From Aedes albopictus (lineage: Eukaryota; Arthropoda; Insecta; Diptera; Culicidae), in assembly GCF_035046485.1 (NCBI RefSeq), contig NC_085137.1, positions 443,366,334 through 443,430,333 of the forward strand: a DNA stretch of 64,000 nucleotides. The letters are read 5' to 3'. Position 1 is the first letter of the stretch, and each line of letters opens with the position of its first letter. Both the position numbers and the translations under genes were made by a program. The notes below the pieces were generated by a model. It saw nothing but the letters and a program-made list of their open reading frames with translations, did no database searches and was not told where the DNA came from. Of this stretch, positions 9,306-21,667 are shown piece by piece.

Positions 9306-12090
9306 TACTTTTATACTCCTGTGGTACACACAGTATTGCACTGGAAGCACGACTGAGTGTGCTCTCAACACGAATTATTGTGTGCACATTTTCTGCGCGC
9401 ACAAAATGTGCACGCAGAAACTGAAAAAAACATGTTTGTGGTAACATTTGTTTGAGCACTCATTTTGAGGGTGAGCGGGTGGTTTGTGTGTGAAAAAAGT
9501 TGCGTAGTTCATCCTCGCTCTCGTTGAAAGTCGTGTGTAGAGTGTATGTTTTCTCTTCACACGTTTCGCACTGAGGAGTATGCCATCTCTGATTCCTAGA
9601 AAGAACAGCCTATGGGTTGAAGAAGGATGAATCATAGTTCGGAATATTCTCATTTGAAATTCCAATCATTAATGCGATTAAATAAAGTCAAGCAGTCTAT
9701 AAATTAGAAAAGGACACATCACTCCCAAGTAGCACCTGCAACTAAAATGGAAATGATCATCGTTGCAAACATGTTGCAATTGAGTTTTCATGAAACAAGC
9801 AAAATTAAAAACTATTAAAATCCTGTTGTTAGTTCCAAACTGAGGTGTAACAGTTTTATAACAACTAGCAAAATGAAAACAAACGTCATCATTAGTCGAA
9901 ACTTGCGAAACCAATTTGTAACTGAAGTATAATCTGATTGTTTCAACGAATCTTAGTTACAACCGTTTACAAACCAAATCAACCAAAACATTGATTCTGA
10001 TTGTTATAAACATGTTGCACCTGGAACTTATTTAGAACAAAACAAAAAAATTTGACAGGAGAGGTAGAAGTTCCGAAATGTGCGGCAAAATGTTTTTGTG
10101 ATCATGAAAAATATAAAATGCACTACAAAAACCAAAATGTTTCAAAAAAAACGAAATCATGTAAAAATAAAATGTAACCCTTTCTTCATAAATTTATCAA
10201 TATATGTATTCCAAATTTTATAAAATTAAAGTGGTAAAATAGAAAAAAAAAATTTGATTGGAAGTATAATATTGACCCATTAAAAAAACATTCTGCCTCA
10301 TTTTCGCAGTACTGAACGCAGTACCACTGGGAAGATTTGAATATTAGGTTTACATTTTTTACAAAAAACGTGCAATTTTCGTTACGTAATAAATGGACAG
10401 CCTTTTGTCGACGTAAATGGGAAGTACACGTCCAAGTGTCTCCTTTTTTGGTTATTTATGTCCTACACGGAAAATTCAAACTACCTTATTTTGGGTTCGA
10501 TTTTACCCTAAAATGAGTATATCAAATTGATTAGTTACCCAAAATTAGGTTGTTTTTCCTCTCTCCCCCACAGATGTTGTCGTAAATAAACAGAGATGCG
10601 TCTATCCAACCGGGGTCCTTGAGGCCAATACGCCAATTTTGGGTAAATGTAGATTTACCCAAATTTGGGTTGAAAGAAGGGGGTCTTGGGTTGAATTTAT
10701 CTACTCTTGAGTGTATTTTTATCTGGCTGTAAAGGCAATTTACCTTGCGTGAGTTTAAATGATTCATTCAAATGTAGACTTATTGGGCCGAACTACGGGA
10801 TTGCGTCAGAAGAATCCAATTTTGAGTAGTTTGGCGGTTCCGTGTACCGCGTGCAGCACTGTTGTACTTTGTCAATACGGATTCCCATAGACATGATTTA
10901 GCAAATAGTATCTTTCCAAATTCTAAAATTAATTTTCTGCATTTTACGGGTGCATGAAATAAGCTGCTGAAATGCACTCCGTCAAATCAATATGGCGATT
11001 TAATTTTTACCACAAATGCCTTAATTTTCACTCACAAAATGATAGGTAGAATGAGGCGCGTTGAGAATACGGAGCTAAAATGCGTAACTTACCGATAAAT
11101 CTGGAACGGCACACAAATTGACGTTCTCGGTCAGCCTTCTTTACGATATATTTATGCACACAATTTATTAATCACATGAACGAAACTGTTGATGCATAAT
11201 TACTGGCAGTGACGAATGTGGTGACTAGCTGACTAGTTGTCGAATCGGGCACCCTTTTTTTAGTCGCCTATAAGTTGTATCTTGGTTATAATTCGATTGC
11301 GTTTTTAAACCGTTTATATCACGAATGAATGTTTTATATTGGCTCCACCTCTTGCGCTTTTTTGGTTGCAATTTAGTCGTTAATAAGACGATTGGTTCAA
11401 AAGGCATAACTTTCAATATAGTTGCATACAAATTACAGGAACTTATTAATGTCCAAGTGTGTTGCTTGGGACTGGGTATTATAGGAATGATCCATGAAGT
11501 ACGTCACGATTATAGGTGGAGGGTGGTTTGCAAAAGTGTAACAAGCAATATAGTTAGTATAGGACAGGGAGAGGGGGATCGAAAATTCTCAATTTTTGGC
11601 GTATCGCCTGTATGAGCAAACAAAATGAAATTGTTTACTTATACAGTATAATTATTAGGATCTACCTATCAATCCAATAGGGGATGATCACTAAGCACAA
11701 GTAGTTAATGAATGTTTCTGCAGTACAGTTAGAAAGGACAGATATTGAAAAGAAGAAGGCAAAAATTCTGATTGAAAAATAAGTCCCTAAGGAGTCAATA
11801 ATTATTTCACTAACAAAAGTTAAAAGAACAGCCTATAAATTTAAGAAGGAAAAATTCCTGAACAAAAAACTAAACTAAATTGCCATTAAATAAATACTAC
11901 ATTAACAGAACTTGAAAGAAAAGCCTACAAACAAAAGAAGGAAAAATTTCCTATGGAAATGTTAGTGACTGAAATGCATATGATTTCTATAACAGCACTA
12001 CAATGTTTCTTTCAATGAGCGGCAACAAAGACTTTTAAAAAATGTTTGTCTTATAAGCGAGAAATACCAGCTGGTAAATTGGTCTACTAA
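9306..12090. other. Long gene-less stretch with small repeats
   Basis: No coding region recognised. About 9722-10040 contains several GTTGCAA/TTGCAAC words in both orientations. About 10470-10790 has TTTGGGT/ACCCAAA words in both orientations, as in small foldback MITEs. AAGTGTGTTGCTTGGG (11455-11470) matches the end of the foldback MITEs at 16474 and 55154. About 11480-11600 resembles a decayed copy of the TTACGTAA MITE. 11700-12000 is plain AT-rich sequence. Confidence 0.4.
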
Positions 12091-12362
12091 AATTCGACCT
12101 TTTGTCCCATTCGACCTTTTGTCCCTTCGACCTTATGTCCATTCGACCTTTTGTCCCATTCGACCTTTTGTCCATTCGACCTTTTGTCCATTCGACCTTT
12201 TGCCCATTCGACCTTTTGTCCATTCGACCTTTTGTCCATTCGACCTTTTGTCCATTCGACCTTTTGTCCATTCGACCTTTTGTCCATTCGACCTTTTGTC
12301 CATTCGACCTTTTGTCCTTCGACCTTTTGTCCTTCGACCATTTGTCCTTCGACCTTCTGTCC
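12091..12362. repeat. 16-bp tandem array (right inverted arm)
   Basis: About 16 copies of CATTCGACCTTTTGTC. The outermost (right) units are 15 bp (TTCGACCTTTTGTCC) and a few inner ones are 17 bp. A 16-bp period makes translations repeat every 16 residues, so several overlapping open frames (78-100 codons) on both strands are artefacts. The array is inverted relative to 6250-6395. Confidence 0.92.
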
Positions 12363-12545
12363 CAAAGCCGTAGAGGCTACTCGTTCCAATGATTAGACGG
12401 AAAAAGTCTTCTCTCCGATGTACGAGTTGGCGTTACCAATGACAACCTTAACGTCGTGTTTTGGACATTCTCCATAGGTCCTACCTAGGGTCCAACCGTA
12501 GTCCTTATTTCGTTATCGGGTCGTCTTCGTGATGGTAGAAGGCTT
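12362..12545 (-). pseudogene. RTE-clade LINE endonuclease fragment (upstream half)
   Basis: On the minus strand the frame gives a TYGECPKHDVKVVIG motif followed by NANSYIG and, after a frameshift, IIGTSSLYG. This corresponds to the central AP-endonuclease region of RTE-clade LINEs (usually CPxxDxKIVxGDFNAxxG ... GxHSLH). The recognisable part stops exactly where the 16-bp array begins, and the next part of the domain is found at 6190-6240 on the same strand. Frameshifted and non-functional. Confidence 0.6.
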
Positions 12546-15110
12546 GCTTACCTCAAGCTGCTTACATAACGTTGGAGGGGCTACCACCTTATGTATAGCT
12601 AACGTACAACGTTTCTTAGGGGTTGCCCATAAACCACGTGGTCATTTTGTGCTGAATTTTAGACCCCACCCTCCACCACCGTGGTCTTGCGTGGATTTAG
12701 GCTGGAAACCAGAAAATTAACGACTACGATTCCATCTGCTGTGTTTCCAGGTGTAGCGACTAGGGAAGTTGTGTCGGAGGTAAATTTTGTAAAGAATCAT
12801 ATTTTATTATGTGTGGTGAAGCAAATATGGCTTTCTTAACCTTATTACTCGTACTGATTGTTTGCCATAAGAAGCAGATCCTTTTCAATTACATACTATT
12901 ACCACTCTAGATTCTTCCGACTGAACTTTCCACGCAACGGAACCGGCCGGGGCTAGTCTTTCTAATGAACGTTAATGAGGCGTCTGCCATCGTCTCAGTT
13001 GTTTGCTGCCGGCCGGGTCGGCCAGTATCTAGACTACTGTTACGCAGTACCATCGAGTGTGGGTGTGTAGGCGTCTGGCTTTGGCGGAGAGGATGCTGCC
13101 AGTTATACATTCCACGAGTCGAGACAGCAATTTAGTATCTATCTGCAACGGAAATACGAACCCATCGTCGGCGTTGTCATCGTCGGTCGTCGTTGCTGTT
13201 ATAGCCGGCGTCGATTTGCAGCTCGTCGTGTGCAGAAAGGATGTCCTCTCCTTCGCTCCGGGTTCAAAGCGTAATGGTGTGTGCACATAATGCTTTGCCG
13301 GTTCGTTTTTATTTGCTGCGTTGCTATCATATCTCTCTCTCGCTAATGATATTCCATTGTGAGGGCGCCACGGAAAAAGGAAACCATACCGTTCATTCAG
13401 CCATTTTCCTGTAGGGGAAAATGGCTTGAAATGTCAGCAACAACTTTTGGACTCGGATTCATAATATCCTCAATACTGTTGTAGATTCTTGGGGTAAAAT
13501 GGAAGAACACTTTGCAAATAATAGAGATGGGGTACAATTTAGACCACAGTTTCCTCTACTGAGAGAAGGAAACCTCAAAAGAAGACACAAGGTCTTGCAA
13601 GTTTGGTTTTTATTACGTTTTGTAACCGTCTCCATTGATCTACGTGCAGAGTTATTGGACCATGACGACAAGGACTCACCACAACACTGACTTTGAAGGC
13701 GTCACCGTCGGTCGTCTTTCCTGAATGAAATTCATAGTTCGTGTCTGGGCGTTTTTTTTTTGCTGTCGAAGCCATCACATTTTTATTCCACTTTACGATT
13801 TCATGGATGTTCCGTTCCCCAACAAAGCTCCAGACGTTCAGCCTTGACTGCGGGCTGACTGTGCTGTGGTTGATTTCCTTTTCGTCTCGTTTCGTTTTAT
13901 TATTTTCGGAAAGTCACGATTTTCCTCGACCTTCGGTTTGTTTTTATTTTCCTTTCGGGGTTGGTAGCCAAGTTTTCTCTTACACGAATTGACTTTGACC
14001 GAATTTCCTCACCATCCGTCGGTCGTTCTTGTTCCTTTGCGGTGTCCTGTTTACAGACACGGAACAAAGTGGGTCATAAAGAGCTGGAATTGATGGCCGG
14101 ACGGAAGGTGTTGTTTGGCACACATTAACATGGGTTTTGATGTGGGACAAGCGAGAGAATGAGTAGTTAAGGGATTAGGGTCGGAATGGAGAAAAGCTCA
14201 ATGGCACGATTTTCTCAAAGATATTTTCTTGCTAAGCTTCGATAGTTCGTTTTATTCCTGATGGAAATTTTGATGTATGCACTATGCACTTAAATGCTCA
14301 TATTTTGGATGCCAAGGGGGATACAACATTTCACCTGCAGATTCTCTGCAGCTCATCTGGTATAGGGGAACGGAACTCTTCTTCAGCAAAGTGCTCCCAT
14401 TTTCATCCTATCGAAAAGAAAGCTAATAAGCGCTGGTAATTTTTTTGTTGTTAGGAGTGAGCATAAAAAATAACAAAAAGAACGGAAACAATCGGTGCTT
14501 AAATTGTCTGTTTTTGGAAAAGGATGAACATGGGAGCATAGGCTGATGAAGGGTGCTCATACCCTATATTGCAAAAACAAAATCTATAGGTCAGGAAATT
14601 GTAGGTGAGATTCACGTAGAGAATTCTAAAAATTCATTGAAGATGTTTAGAAAGAAATAATTGGTATTTCTAAGGAAATATCTAAAGTTCTAAATAAAAA
14701 CTGTCGATATTCGAACGAAAATTCGAAACTTGAATATTCAAATTCGAAGCAATCTTCTTAAAATGCTTTGTAAAGTTATCATTGAATCATTCAGTATACA
14801 ACAAACTGATGTAAAAGTGGCAAATGTTTAGATTTCTGGAGAAAACACACATCATGCCAAACTAATCCTTGGCAACTGGTGATCAGAGTTATCAATCTGT
14901 AACTGTAACTGTAACTGAAACTGAGAGTACTATTTTGTTAATAAAATTTATTGGAATCTGACTGGCCTCTGGCGCGTGGACGATTTCGACATTGCGATAT
15001 AAGGCATGAAGACGACAAGCGTAAGGACGTTAGGCATAAATGACGACAGGCATAATTTATCATTCATTCAAATGCTCATTTTGCCTATCGTCAATTCAAC
15101 CTAACGTCTG
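12546..15110. other. Mostly unique sequence, no gene recognised
   Basis: 12900-13300 is GC-richer with TCG-type triplets (TCGTCGTTGCTG...), and 13300-14150 is moderately balanced. Short open frames (60-85 codons) lack recognisable domains and convincing splice pairs. 14885-15110 contains short GTAACT repeats and imperfect inverted words (AGGCATAA / TTATGCC). It may be intergenic or intronic regulatory DNA of an unseen gene. Confidence 0.4.
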
Positions 15111-16366
15111 TTATGCCAAATGTGAATATACATAACGAATTTTCTCTAAGATTTCTTCAGTTTCTTGTAGAGATGAATTATGATATTTGACCTGCTATTG
15201 CTCCGAACTTTCCCAAGGGAATATTCAAGAAAATTTTGAACGGATTGCTTCAGAAATTTATCCGTGAATTTCTTCATAAAACTTTAAGTGGTTACTTCAT
15301 AAATTTTTTGAAAGATTTTTCCAAAAAATATCGAAGGATATGTTTAGAAACCATCAATGGATATCATAAGAAATGTCTCCAGTGATTTCTTCAAAAAGCT
15401 TAGAGAAATTTTTTGAGAAATTCTGCCATTAATACTTTTTAAGATTTCTCTGAAGAATTCTACAGGAATTCTTCCAGGGATTCCTCTAGAAAATTCATGG
15501 AACTTTTGCCAATGTTTTTTAGAAATTTACCCAGAAATTCATTCCAGAACTTCTTTATAATCCCTCCTTTGGATTCCTCCAGGAATTTCGATCAGAAGGC
15601 CTTCCACAGATTTTTTACGAAAATTATTTCAGAAAATCTTCAATGGAGAACTTTCTCCATGGGTTCCTCCAGAAATTTCTCCAACAATATCTCGAGAAAA
15701 ACTTCTAATGTTTTTTTTTTTTATTTTAATTTCATCCATAAATTCTTTCAAAAATGTACACAAGAACTATTTCAGGAAATAATCCACGGATTTCATCAAA
15801 AATGCCAGACAATCAAAAGTCAAAATTCTTCCAGAAATTTCTCCAAGGATTTTTCTAGAAAAAAAAATACACATACTCTTTCAGAGATACTTTAAAAGTT
15901 TTCAAAGTTTTTGAGATTTTTCCTGGGATTTCTTTGGACATTTGCCATTTGTCTGGAGATTCTTGAAGAAATTCTTTTGAAGACTCTTACATGAATTCTT
16001 CGCAAATCTGCCGGAGACTCCTTCATCCATCTAGACAATCCAGCATTCGGACAGAGATCCTTCCTTCATTCAAAAATTGCTCCAACACTTCCTTCATGAA
16101 AAACTCAAAAAATTCCTCCACGAATTCTTTAAGGAATTTATTCTGCAACATTTCCTGGGAATTTCTGTAAGAATTCTGGAAGGTATATCTCAGGAGTTTT
16201 TATTTAAGAATCTTTAAATTTAGTACCTTTTTTACCGTTTTCAACGAGATTTTTAATGCTTGGCAAGTTGGTCTCGGGAGATCCTGTAGCTTATTTCGGC
16301 GGTTTATCCTGTATTTTTCAGAAATACGTCCACCGATTGCTCCAAGAGTACCTTCAGAAATTCCTA

Positions 16367-16640
16367 AATTACGTAACGTAAAAATTTTCCATTTTCATCC
16401 CCCCCCGTCAAACTGTTTGTATGATACTTCTGAAATTGTTGTATGGATCGTCACACTTACTTAACCCCTTCCCGCCCAAGCAACACACATGGTTACAAAA
16501 CAGTCACGGCAGTGCATGTAAGGGTTATACAAAAGTCACTGTGACTTACTCAACCCTTACATGCGCTGCCTTGACTGTTTCGTAACCATGTGTGTTGCTT
16601 GGGCGCTCGAAGAGTGACGTAATCAATAGACGTTTCCTTA
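16367..16640. mobile_element. TTACGTAA-type MITE interrupted by a hairpin MITE
   Basis: Starts AAATTACGTAACGTAAAA with a C8 run and ends near GAGTGACGTAATC. It resembles the element at 59769-59937, whose ends contain AATTACGTAACGC. The hairpin element at 16474-16604 lies inside it. Confidence 0.45.
16474..16604. mobile_element. 131-bp foldback MITE
   Basis: Two ~65-bp arms (starting GCCCAAGCAACACACATGG) are reverse complements with only a few mismatches and almost no loop, so the whole unit folds into one hairpin. The same terminal word appears in the element at 55154-55320 and at 11455-11470. Confidence 0.8.
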
Positions 16641-17659
16641 GATAACGTTTGACTTAAATTCATATATATTTTCTATAGGTTCCCCGAAAATTTCAAGAAG
16701 TTCTTAAGATACTCTCCCAGGGATGCCTTCCAGAATTTCTCTGGGATTCCTTCGGATATTCGACCAAAGATTCGTTCAAGAGTACTTCCTGAGATTTCTG
16801 CAGGGATTCTACTGGAGACTTTCAGAAATTCTTACTTGGATTTCTTTTGAAATTCCTTCAGGGGTTCCTTCAAAATTATCTCCAAAGACTTCTTCGTAGT
16901 TTCTTCAGGAGGATTTCTTCTGAGAAATTCCTCAGGAACTTCAGCAAGGGACTTATTTCAAAGTTCATTCATGGAGCTTTTCAGAATTTCCGAAATCAAT
17001 TTTTCTAAAAATCTTATAGGTTCCTTCGTAAATTCTTTCTAGGGTTCAGCCAAGGATTGAATTAATTAAATTGCTGCAGCCGTTCCGTCAGGTTTTTGAG
17101 TGTTTTGCAGGAATTGGTTCACATATTCCTCCAGGGGTTTTCTTCCGAAGTTTCTCCAAAAGCTGCCCAAGAATTTTTGAAATAAATTCTGAAGAAATTT
17201 GTAGACACATCCCTGGAGAACTACCTAAAAAAGAATCCTAGATGAAATTCTTGATTACTCTCTGGATGAATCTGCAACAAATAATCCTGAAGCAATTTCT
17301 GGAGTTGTTTCTGAAGAGCCTGCCTAAATACCTTAAAATTTAGAGAAGAAAAAAAAAACACGAGGAACTCTGATAGTAATTGCCAAAGTTAAAAACTGCT
17401 TGATTAATTTCGGGAGGAATTCCTGGAGAAATCTGTGGATGAAATTCAGAATGAATCTTTTAATAATGTCTGCAGAATTGCAGCAAATAACTTCTGGAGT
17501 TTCAGAACAAATTAATCTTCAATAAAGGGGAGGGATCCCTTGAGAAATTCCTGAAGAAATCCTTGGAAGAACTCCCGGGGAATAACACATTTATATAGAT
17601 ATCTGAGAGGCAATTTTTTAAAGAATTTTGAAGGCAAGATTGCTATTTGATGAAACATT

Positions 17660-18130
17660 TGCGAAATGATGCGAATTGCTTTCGACAACGCATACGTTTT
17701 CACCCTTCGTCGCTTTATCCAATCAACCTTCTATAAAAATAACATACGAACAGACTCGACGCTGATCATGGTGGCCGTTCCTTTCCGCCGTTGCGTTCCA
17801 GCCAAGCCTTTCTTTTCATCGCTTTCGGTGCTTTGTGATAGATTATCGTGAAGCATCGTTGGGTGGAAACGTTATTGGTATGGTATCGGTACATGCGAAT
17901 GTTGCTTCTGTGTGCGTGTCGAGCGTTCGTGCCGTAGCCTCTTAAATCAACCCATTCGGTGTGGTTTGGCTGTTCGGGAGAGCCTGTGACGGCACTGTCA
18001 GATGTGTGCAAAATCGTTTGTGAGTTACATCATGTTCGTTTTGCCATCTCTTTGTCTCTGATCATCGCGATAGAAATACGGTTGATAAGTTGTATGAACA
18101 CTCGTGAGGTGATAATTTTCATCATTTAAT
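17660..18130. other. Unique GC-richer stretch, no gene recognised
   Basis: Lies between degenerate repeat fields and has a TATA-like TATAAAAATAAC near 17730. A 61-codon plus-strand frame and an 81-codon minus-strand frame overlap here without recognisable domains. It could be promoter or 5' leader DNA, but nothing decides this. Confidence 0.25.
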
Positions 18131-19325
18131 TGATTCCATCAAATTGAAGCAATCCCAGGAGGATTTTATGAAAAAAAATCGTGGGCTGGTTTCAAGAATA
18201 ATCTTTTGAGAAATTCCTTGAGAAATTTTTGAAAAGGCTCAAGGATAGTACAGCTTCCACACTTCCATTAAAAGAAAAAAATCACTATCACTAATACCCC
18301 TATTAAATGAAAAACAAAGGTATTTTTTTTATTTGGTGCTAAAAGTAAAATGCAAAAGCAAAAAATATCCGAAAATTAATAATTTCTCAAGATAGCCAAA
18401 AGAGCTGTTGAGAATAATTATTCTCAAATACTTCTAAGCTTACATTACTTCACATTAGTTTCAAAAACACAAGGGATTTCCTCAAAGGTACCAATAAAAT
18501 ATTCTTCAGCTTTTTTTGTAGGAACTTGCCCTTATATACTATCGCCGCGAGTAATTAACAATCCATAGAAACAAAATATTCTCGACAGTCTTTCGAAGCC
18601 TTGTCGATGTCGATACCAATAATGAGAAAATGGAATAAAAGGCAGAGCGTAAAACGAGGACCTCTGACTTACATAATATTACATATTGCGCTAATAGGAG
18701 TAGGACGAAAGGGACGAAAGGGCACTTAGAATTTGTTTAAGATAAGAGACACACCCACATGTGGCTTAGGCATAGTATGTAGCTTAAGATTGCATCTCCT
18801 TTTATCCTTCACACTAGATAGGGATTAGAATTTAAAACGCTACAAATGTTACGCAATTTTGTTCTGCTTAACCACGCCTTACCTTATAAGCCTTCTCGGA
18901 TATGGTATTAAAAAAGCCCAAAATAGAAGAGAAACAAAGAAAAAACACCAGATTCAAAAGTAAAAATAGGATATAACCCATTAAGGGACTAATAATTTCT
19001 AGCCAACTTTCGAGCCAACATATCACACAATTTGTAAATGCCAAGACTTGAAAGGGATATGTAAAACTCCATTTTGTAACCACTTTGAAACCAAATTATT
19101 ACACTTCACAAATGCAACATGTAAGATAAGGATACACACTGTAAAAATTGCAAATAAAGACTAAGTTCAAAGTTCACTCTAAGAGACTCCAAGGTAAATT
19201 ATTACTCCGAACTCCGTACTCAAGTGAAAAATTCTCTCCCTAACCGGAGAAAACAAAGTAGCTTGAAAACGATAAAGTCCTGGTGAAAAGGATCTCCTTA
19301 ATCGGAGAACCAAGTAACCCCTGGC
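18131..19325. other. AT-rich stretch, no gene recognised
   Basis: No coding region, RNA gene or clear transposon ends recognised. A few AAGAAATTC-type remnants of the degenerate repeat field occur near 18170-18240. Confidence 0.4.
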
Positions 19326-19329
19326 AGTG

Positions 19330-20090
19330 ACATATACATTAAGTAATGAAACAAGTCGTTTTAATTTTCCCCAGACTGAGAAAGTCAGTAAAAATAATAG
19401 AATTATTTTTACAGATCGTGGATGGAGTTTCCACTGGAATCGCATTGATTATTTTCGTTGGCTTTCTCAGTCAATGGACATTCAAAACAACTTGTTTTGT
19501 ATTACTCGACGTTTCAGCCTTGTTTATTTGGCTTTTTTCAAGGGAGAAATTGTACAGTCCAGGTCATTGATAATAGGTGTGTCCAGTCTAGTGTCAGAAG
19601 AAAAACAGTTATTTCGCATACAATAAGCCCAAAATGCAAAAAGTGGCATTAGTCAATGTAACGAAAAACAACAAGCAGTTTTACCCTTGAAAAAGGCCAA
19701 ATAAACTTAGCCGAAACGTTGACCAATACTAAACACATTGGCGGAGCAGCATTTTGTTTTGTCTTACTCACTCACCCAAGCCACATTTTCAAAGTCAAAT
19801 ATACTAGAGGAGGTTCTTAAAACCATCATAATACCTAAATAAAATGTATAAGATTTTATGACGATTCTAAAAATCCCTAAAAGACTTATTAGCCACTAAA
19901 ATGTTACTTGGGTAAACATACACGAGAAAGAGAAGTATGGAAGAGGAGCTTGCCTCCTCTTTCTTCCCGCTCTTTATCTTGCATGTTTAGGAGAGTGAGT
20001 GTAAGAAAAAAGCAAATTCTGGCTCCGCCCATGACAAAACTAGTCGTTTTAAATGTCCATAGACTGCGAAATCTACGAAAATAATCATTT
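19330..20090. repeat. Repeat with inverted and direct copies of a ~65-bp module
   Basis: A module with AAGTCGTTTTAAT...GACTGAGAAAGTCA...AAAATAAT occurs at about 19343 (plus), about 19435-19500 (minus) and about 20036 (plus). Two further inverted words, CTTGAAAAA...GCCGAAACGTTG at 19684-19730 and its relative on the minus strand at 19508-19556, resemble the box-2 side of hammerhead-like motifs seen elsewhere in the window. Ends and target duplication are not resolved. Confidence 0.5.
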
Positions 20091-21470
20091 TTTTTTATAA
20101 AATCCTAGTTAAACGTCTTCACTGAACAAAGTATGAAATTCAAATAAATGTAAAATATTTAGAGCAACTTGACGAATCTAACATCTATCATTCTTTCCTG
20201 TGTTTCTTTTTCAAAAGAACCTTACATTGTGCCTCTCCAATCATCTTGACAAGAAACTTTTGTCGACACAAAAGACGCATATTATTCCCGAATGAATCTT
20301 GACTTCGCGACTTTACTTCCTTTGCCAGCAAAAAAAGTATGCATTGCATGCTTGTAAGTAACCTGTTCCGCACCACAGTACTCGCGCAAAAATTCAACTC
20401 AAAATCAAATTTAAATTCCAAATGCACTTGCATAGCATACATCTCGTGAAAATATTTTCGAATACCGTGTGTTGCAGCAGCCGCGTTGCATACTTCACCG
20501 AAGCCAAACGGCGACAAACAACACACAAAAAACGATAACAACTCCTTCGAGCAGGCACGATGATGAACACATGGTGGTGTCACCTTCTTATTCTATAACA
20601 GAGCGCGGATCAGCCAAACTGCAGACTGCATCGTTCGTCAGCTGCAGCTCCGTAGGTACGTCTATAAAATTCCCAACGTGACAAATATGCTTTCTATTCG
20701 TCGACTTCTTATAGCAGAGTGCACCGCCTCGACGTTTTGTGCTACGGGCGTCGACGACGGTGATGCATTGAGTCTTGAGAGATGGCATGAAGACACAATT
20801 TGCATAATTGAAAATTCCTTCGGTGGTGCTCGTTCTGTAAAGTGAAACGATAGTCAAATTACATACACGTGAGCGAAGGACGACGCCAGGGCAATTGTTT
20901 TTACATAATTTGATATAGAAGAAAGGTTGTTGGGACAGTTGATGGACTAAGATGTGCCATGGGAAAGCTGCAAAAAAAGAATCGCATGGAAATGTATGGA
21001 GAAACAAAACTGCAGATAACGTTTGAAAGAAGAAAAAGACATCTCTAATTTTTTATATGTTATGTATAAATGTCCCAGCTTTCAATTGATGTAAAAATTT
21101 TGAAAATCGGTGGTTGCCCTCATGGTGAAAAAAATGTTTTGGTATAAAAATCCAAGATGGCGACCGAAATCAATATGGCCGACCCAACTTTTTATAATCG
21201 CTCTATCTTTCCTCTTTTCAACAACAATTCGTTTTGAAGTGGTTTTTGGAGAAACTTTCGAGTTATAACGGTTTAAATAAGCCACCATTTGACCAAAATA
21301 GAGGGGTCTGCAAAAATTGTTGTGGCTCTAACTAACGGGGGATCCATCAATTTGAGTAACCAAATGCATTTTTCTTACTTTTTGGGCGAGGGCTTTCAGA
21401 AAATCGGTACCTTAAACATTTTTGAAGACAAGGTGTAAATAGTGGACCGGTCTCAGCGAGAATTACCCAT
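20091..21470. other. Mostly unique sequence, no gene recognised
   Basis: Overlapping open frames of 131 codons (20188-20583, minus) and 139 codons (20588-21007, minus) have no recognisable domain, no clear start context and no paired splice sites. 21080-21300 contains CCAAGATGGCGACC-type words that look repetitive. Confidence 0.35.
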
Positions 21471-21478
21471 ATCAAAAT

Positions 21479-21667
21479 AGGGGGAATTACCTATTCTCGG
21501 CCGTTTTGTTCTCTTCGTCTAAGGGGGTTTTTTGAAACCTATTGAACTCAGAGTTGGTCTCAAATCCTTCCCAACTAAGTTGAATTATATAGCCAAGTTT
21601 CAGGCAATTTGGCTGACAAAAACCCCCCATGACGAAGAGAACAAACCTGCCGATAATACCCATTGTC
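21479..21667. mobile_element. Foldback MITE of about 190 bp
   Basis: The left part (GGGGGAATTACC...TTTGTTCTCTTCGTC) is matched by the reverse complement of the right part (GACGAAGAGAACAAA...GGTATTATCGGC) over about 55 bp with scattered mismatches. The core GTTCTCTTCGTC is perfect in both arms. No clear target duplication. Confidence 0.6.

Larger units (their letters stand above)
6252..12363. mobile_element. Foldback-like composite element with tandem-repeat inverted arms
   Basis: Inverted 16-bp arrays lie at both ends, and pieces of RTE endonuclease sequence in the same orientation lie immediately outside both ends. The simplest reading is a ~6.1-kb insertion into one LINE. Terminal inverted repeats made of short tandem units are known from Foldback/Galileo-type transposons. 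I see no transposase of that class inside; the only intact transposase belongs to the mariner nested at 7467-8769. About 65 codons of LINE sequence are missing between the flanking fragments, so insertion came with a deletion, or the two fragments are separate copies. No target duplication could be recognised. Confidence 0.5.
15110..17660. repeat. Degenerate ATTCC/GGAAT repeat field
   Basis: Diverged copies of the 12-bp family (GAATTTCTTCAGGAATTCC and relatives), more decayed than at 1300-3720. The 132-codon frame at 15497-15895 is explained by this. The field is interrupted at about 16367-16640 by nested MITEs. Confidence 0.65.

Noticed and set aside
12035..12396. Five overlapping open frames with a 16-residue repeat
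   Set aside because: They come from the 16-bp tandem array, which is open in several frames on both strands.
20188..21007. 131- and 139-codon minus-strand frames as possible host exons
   Set aside because: No recognisable motif, no paired splice sites and no codon pattern; left as unassigned.
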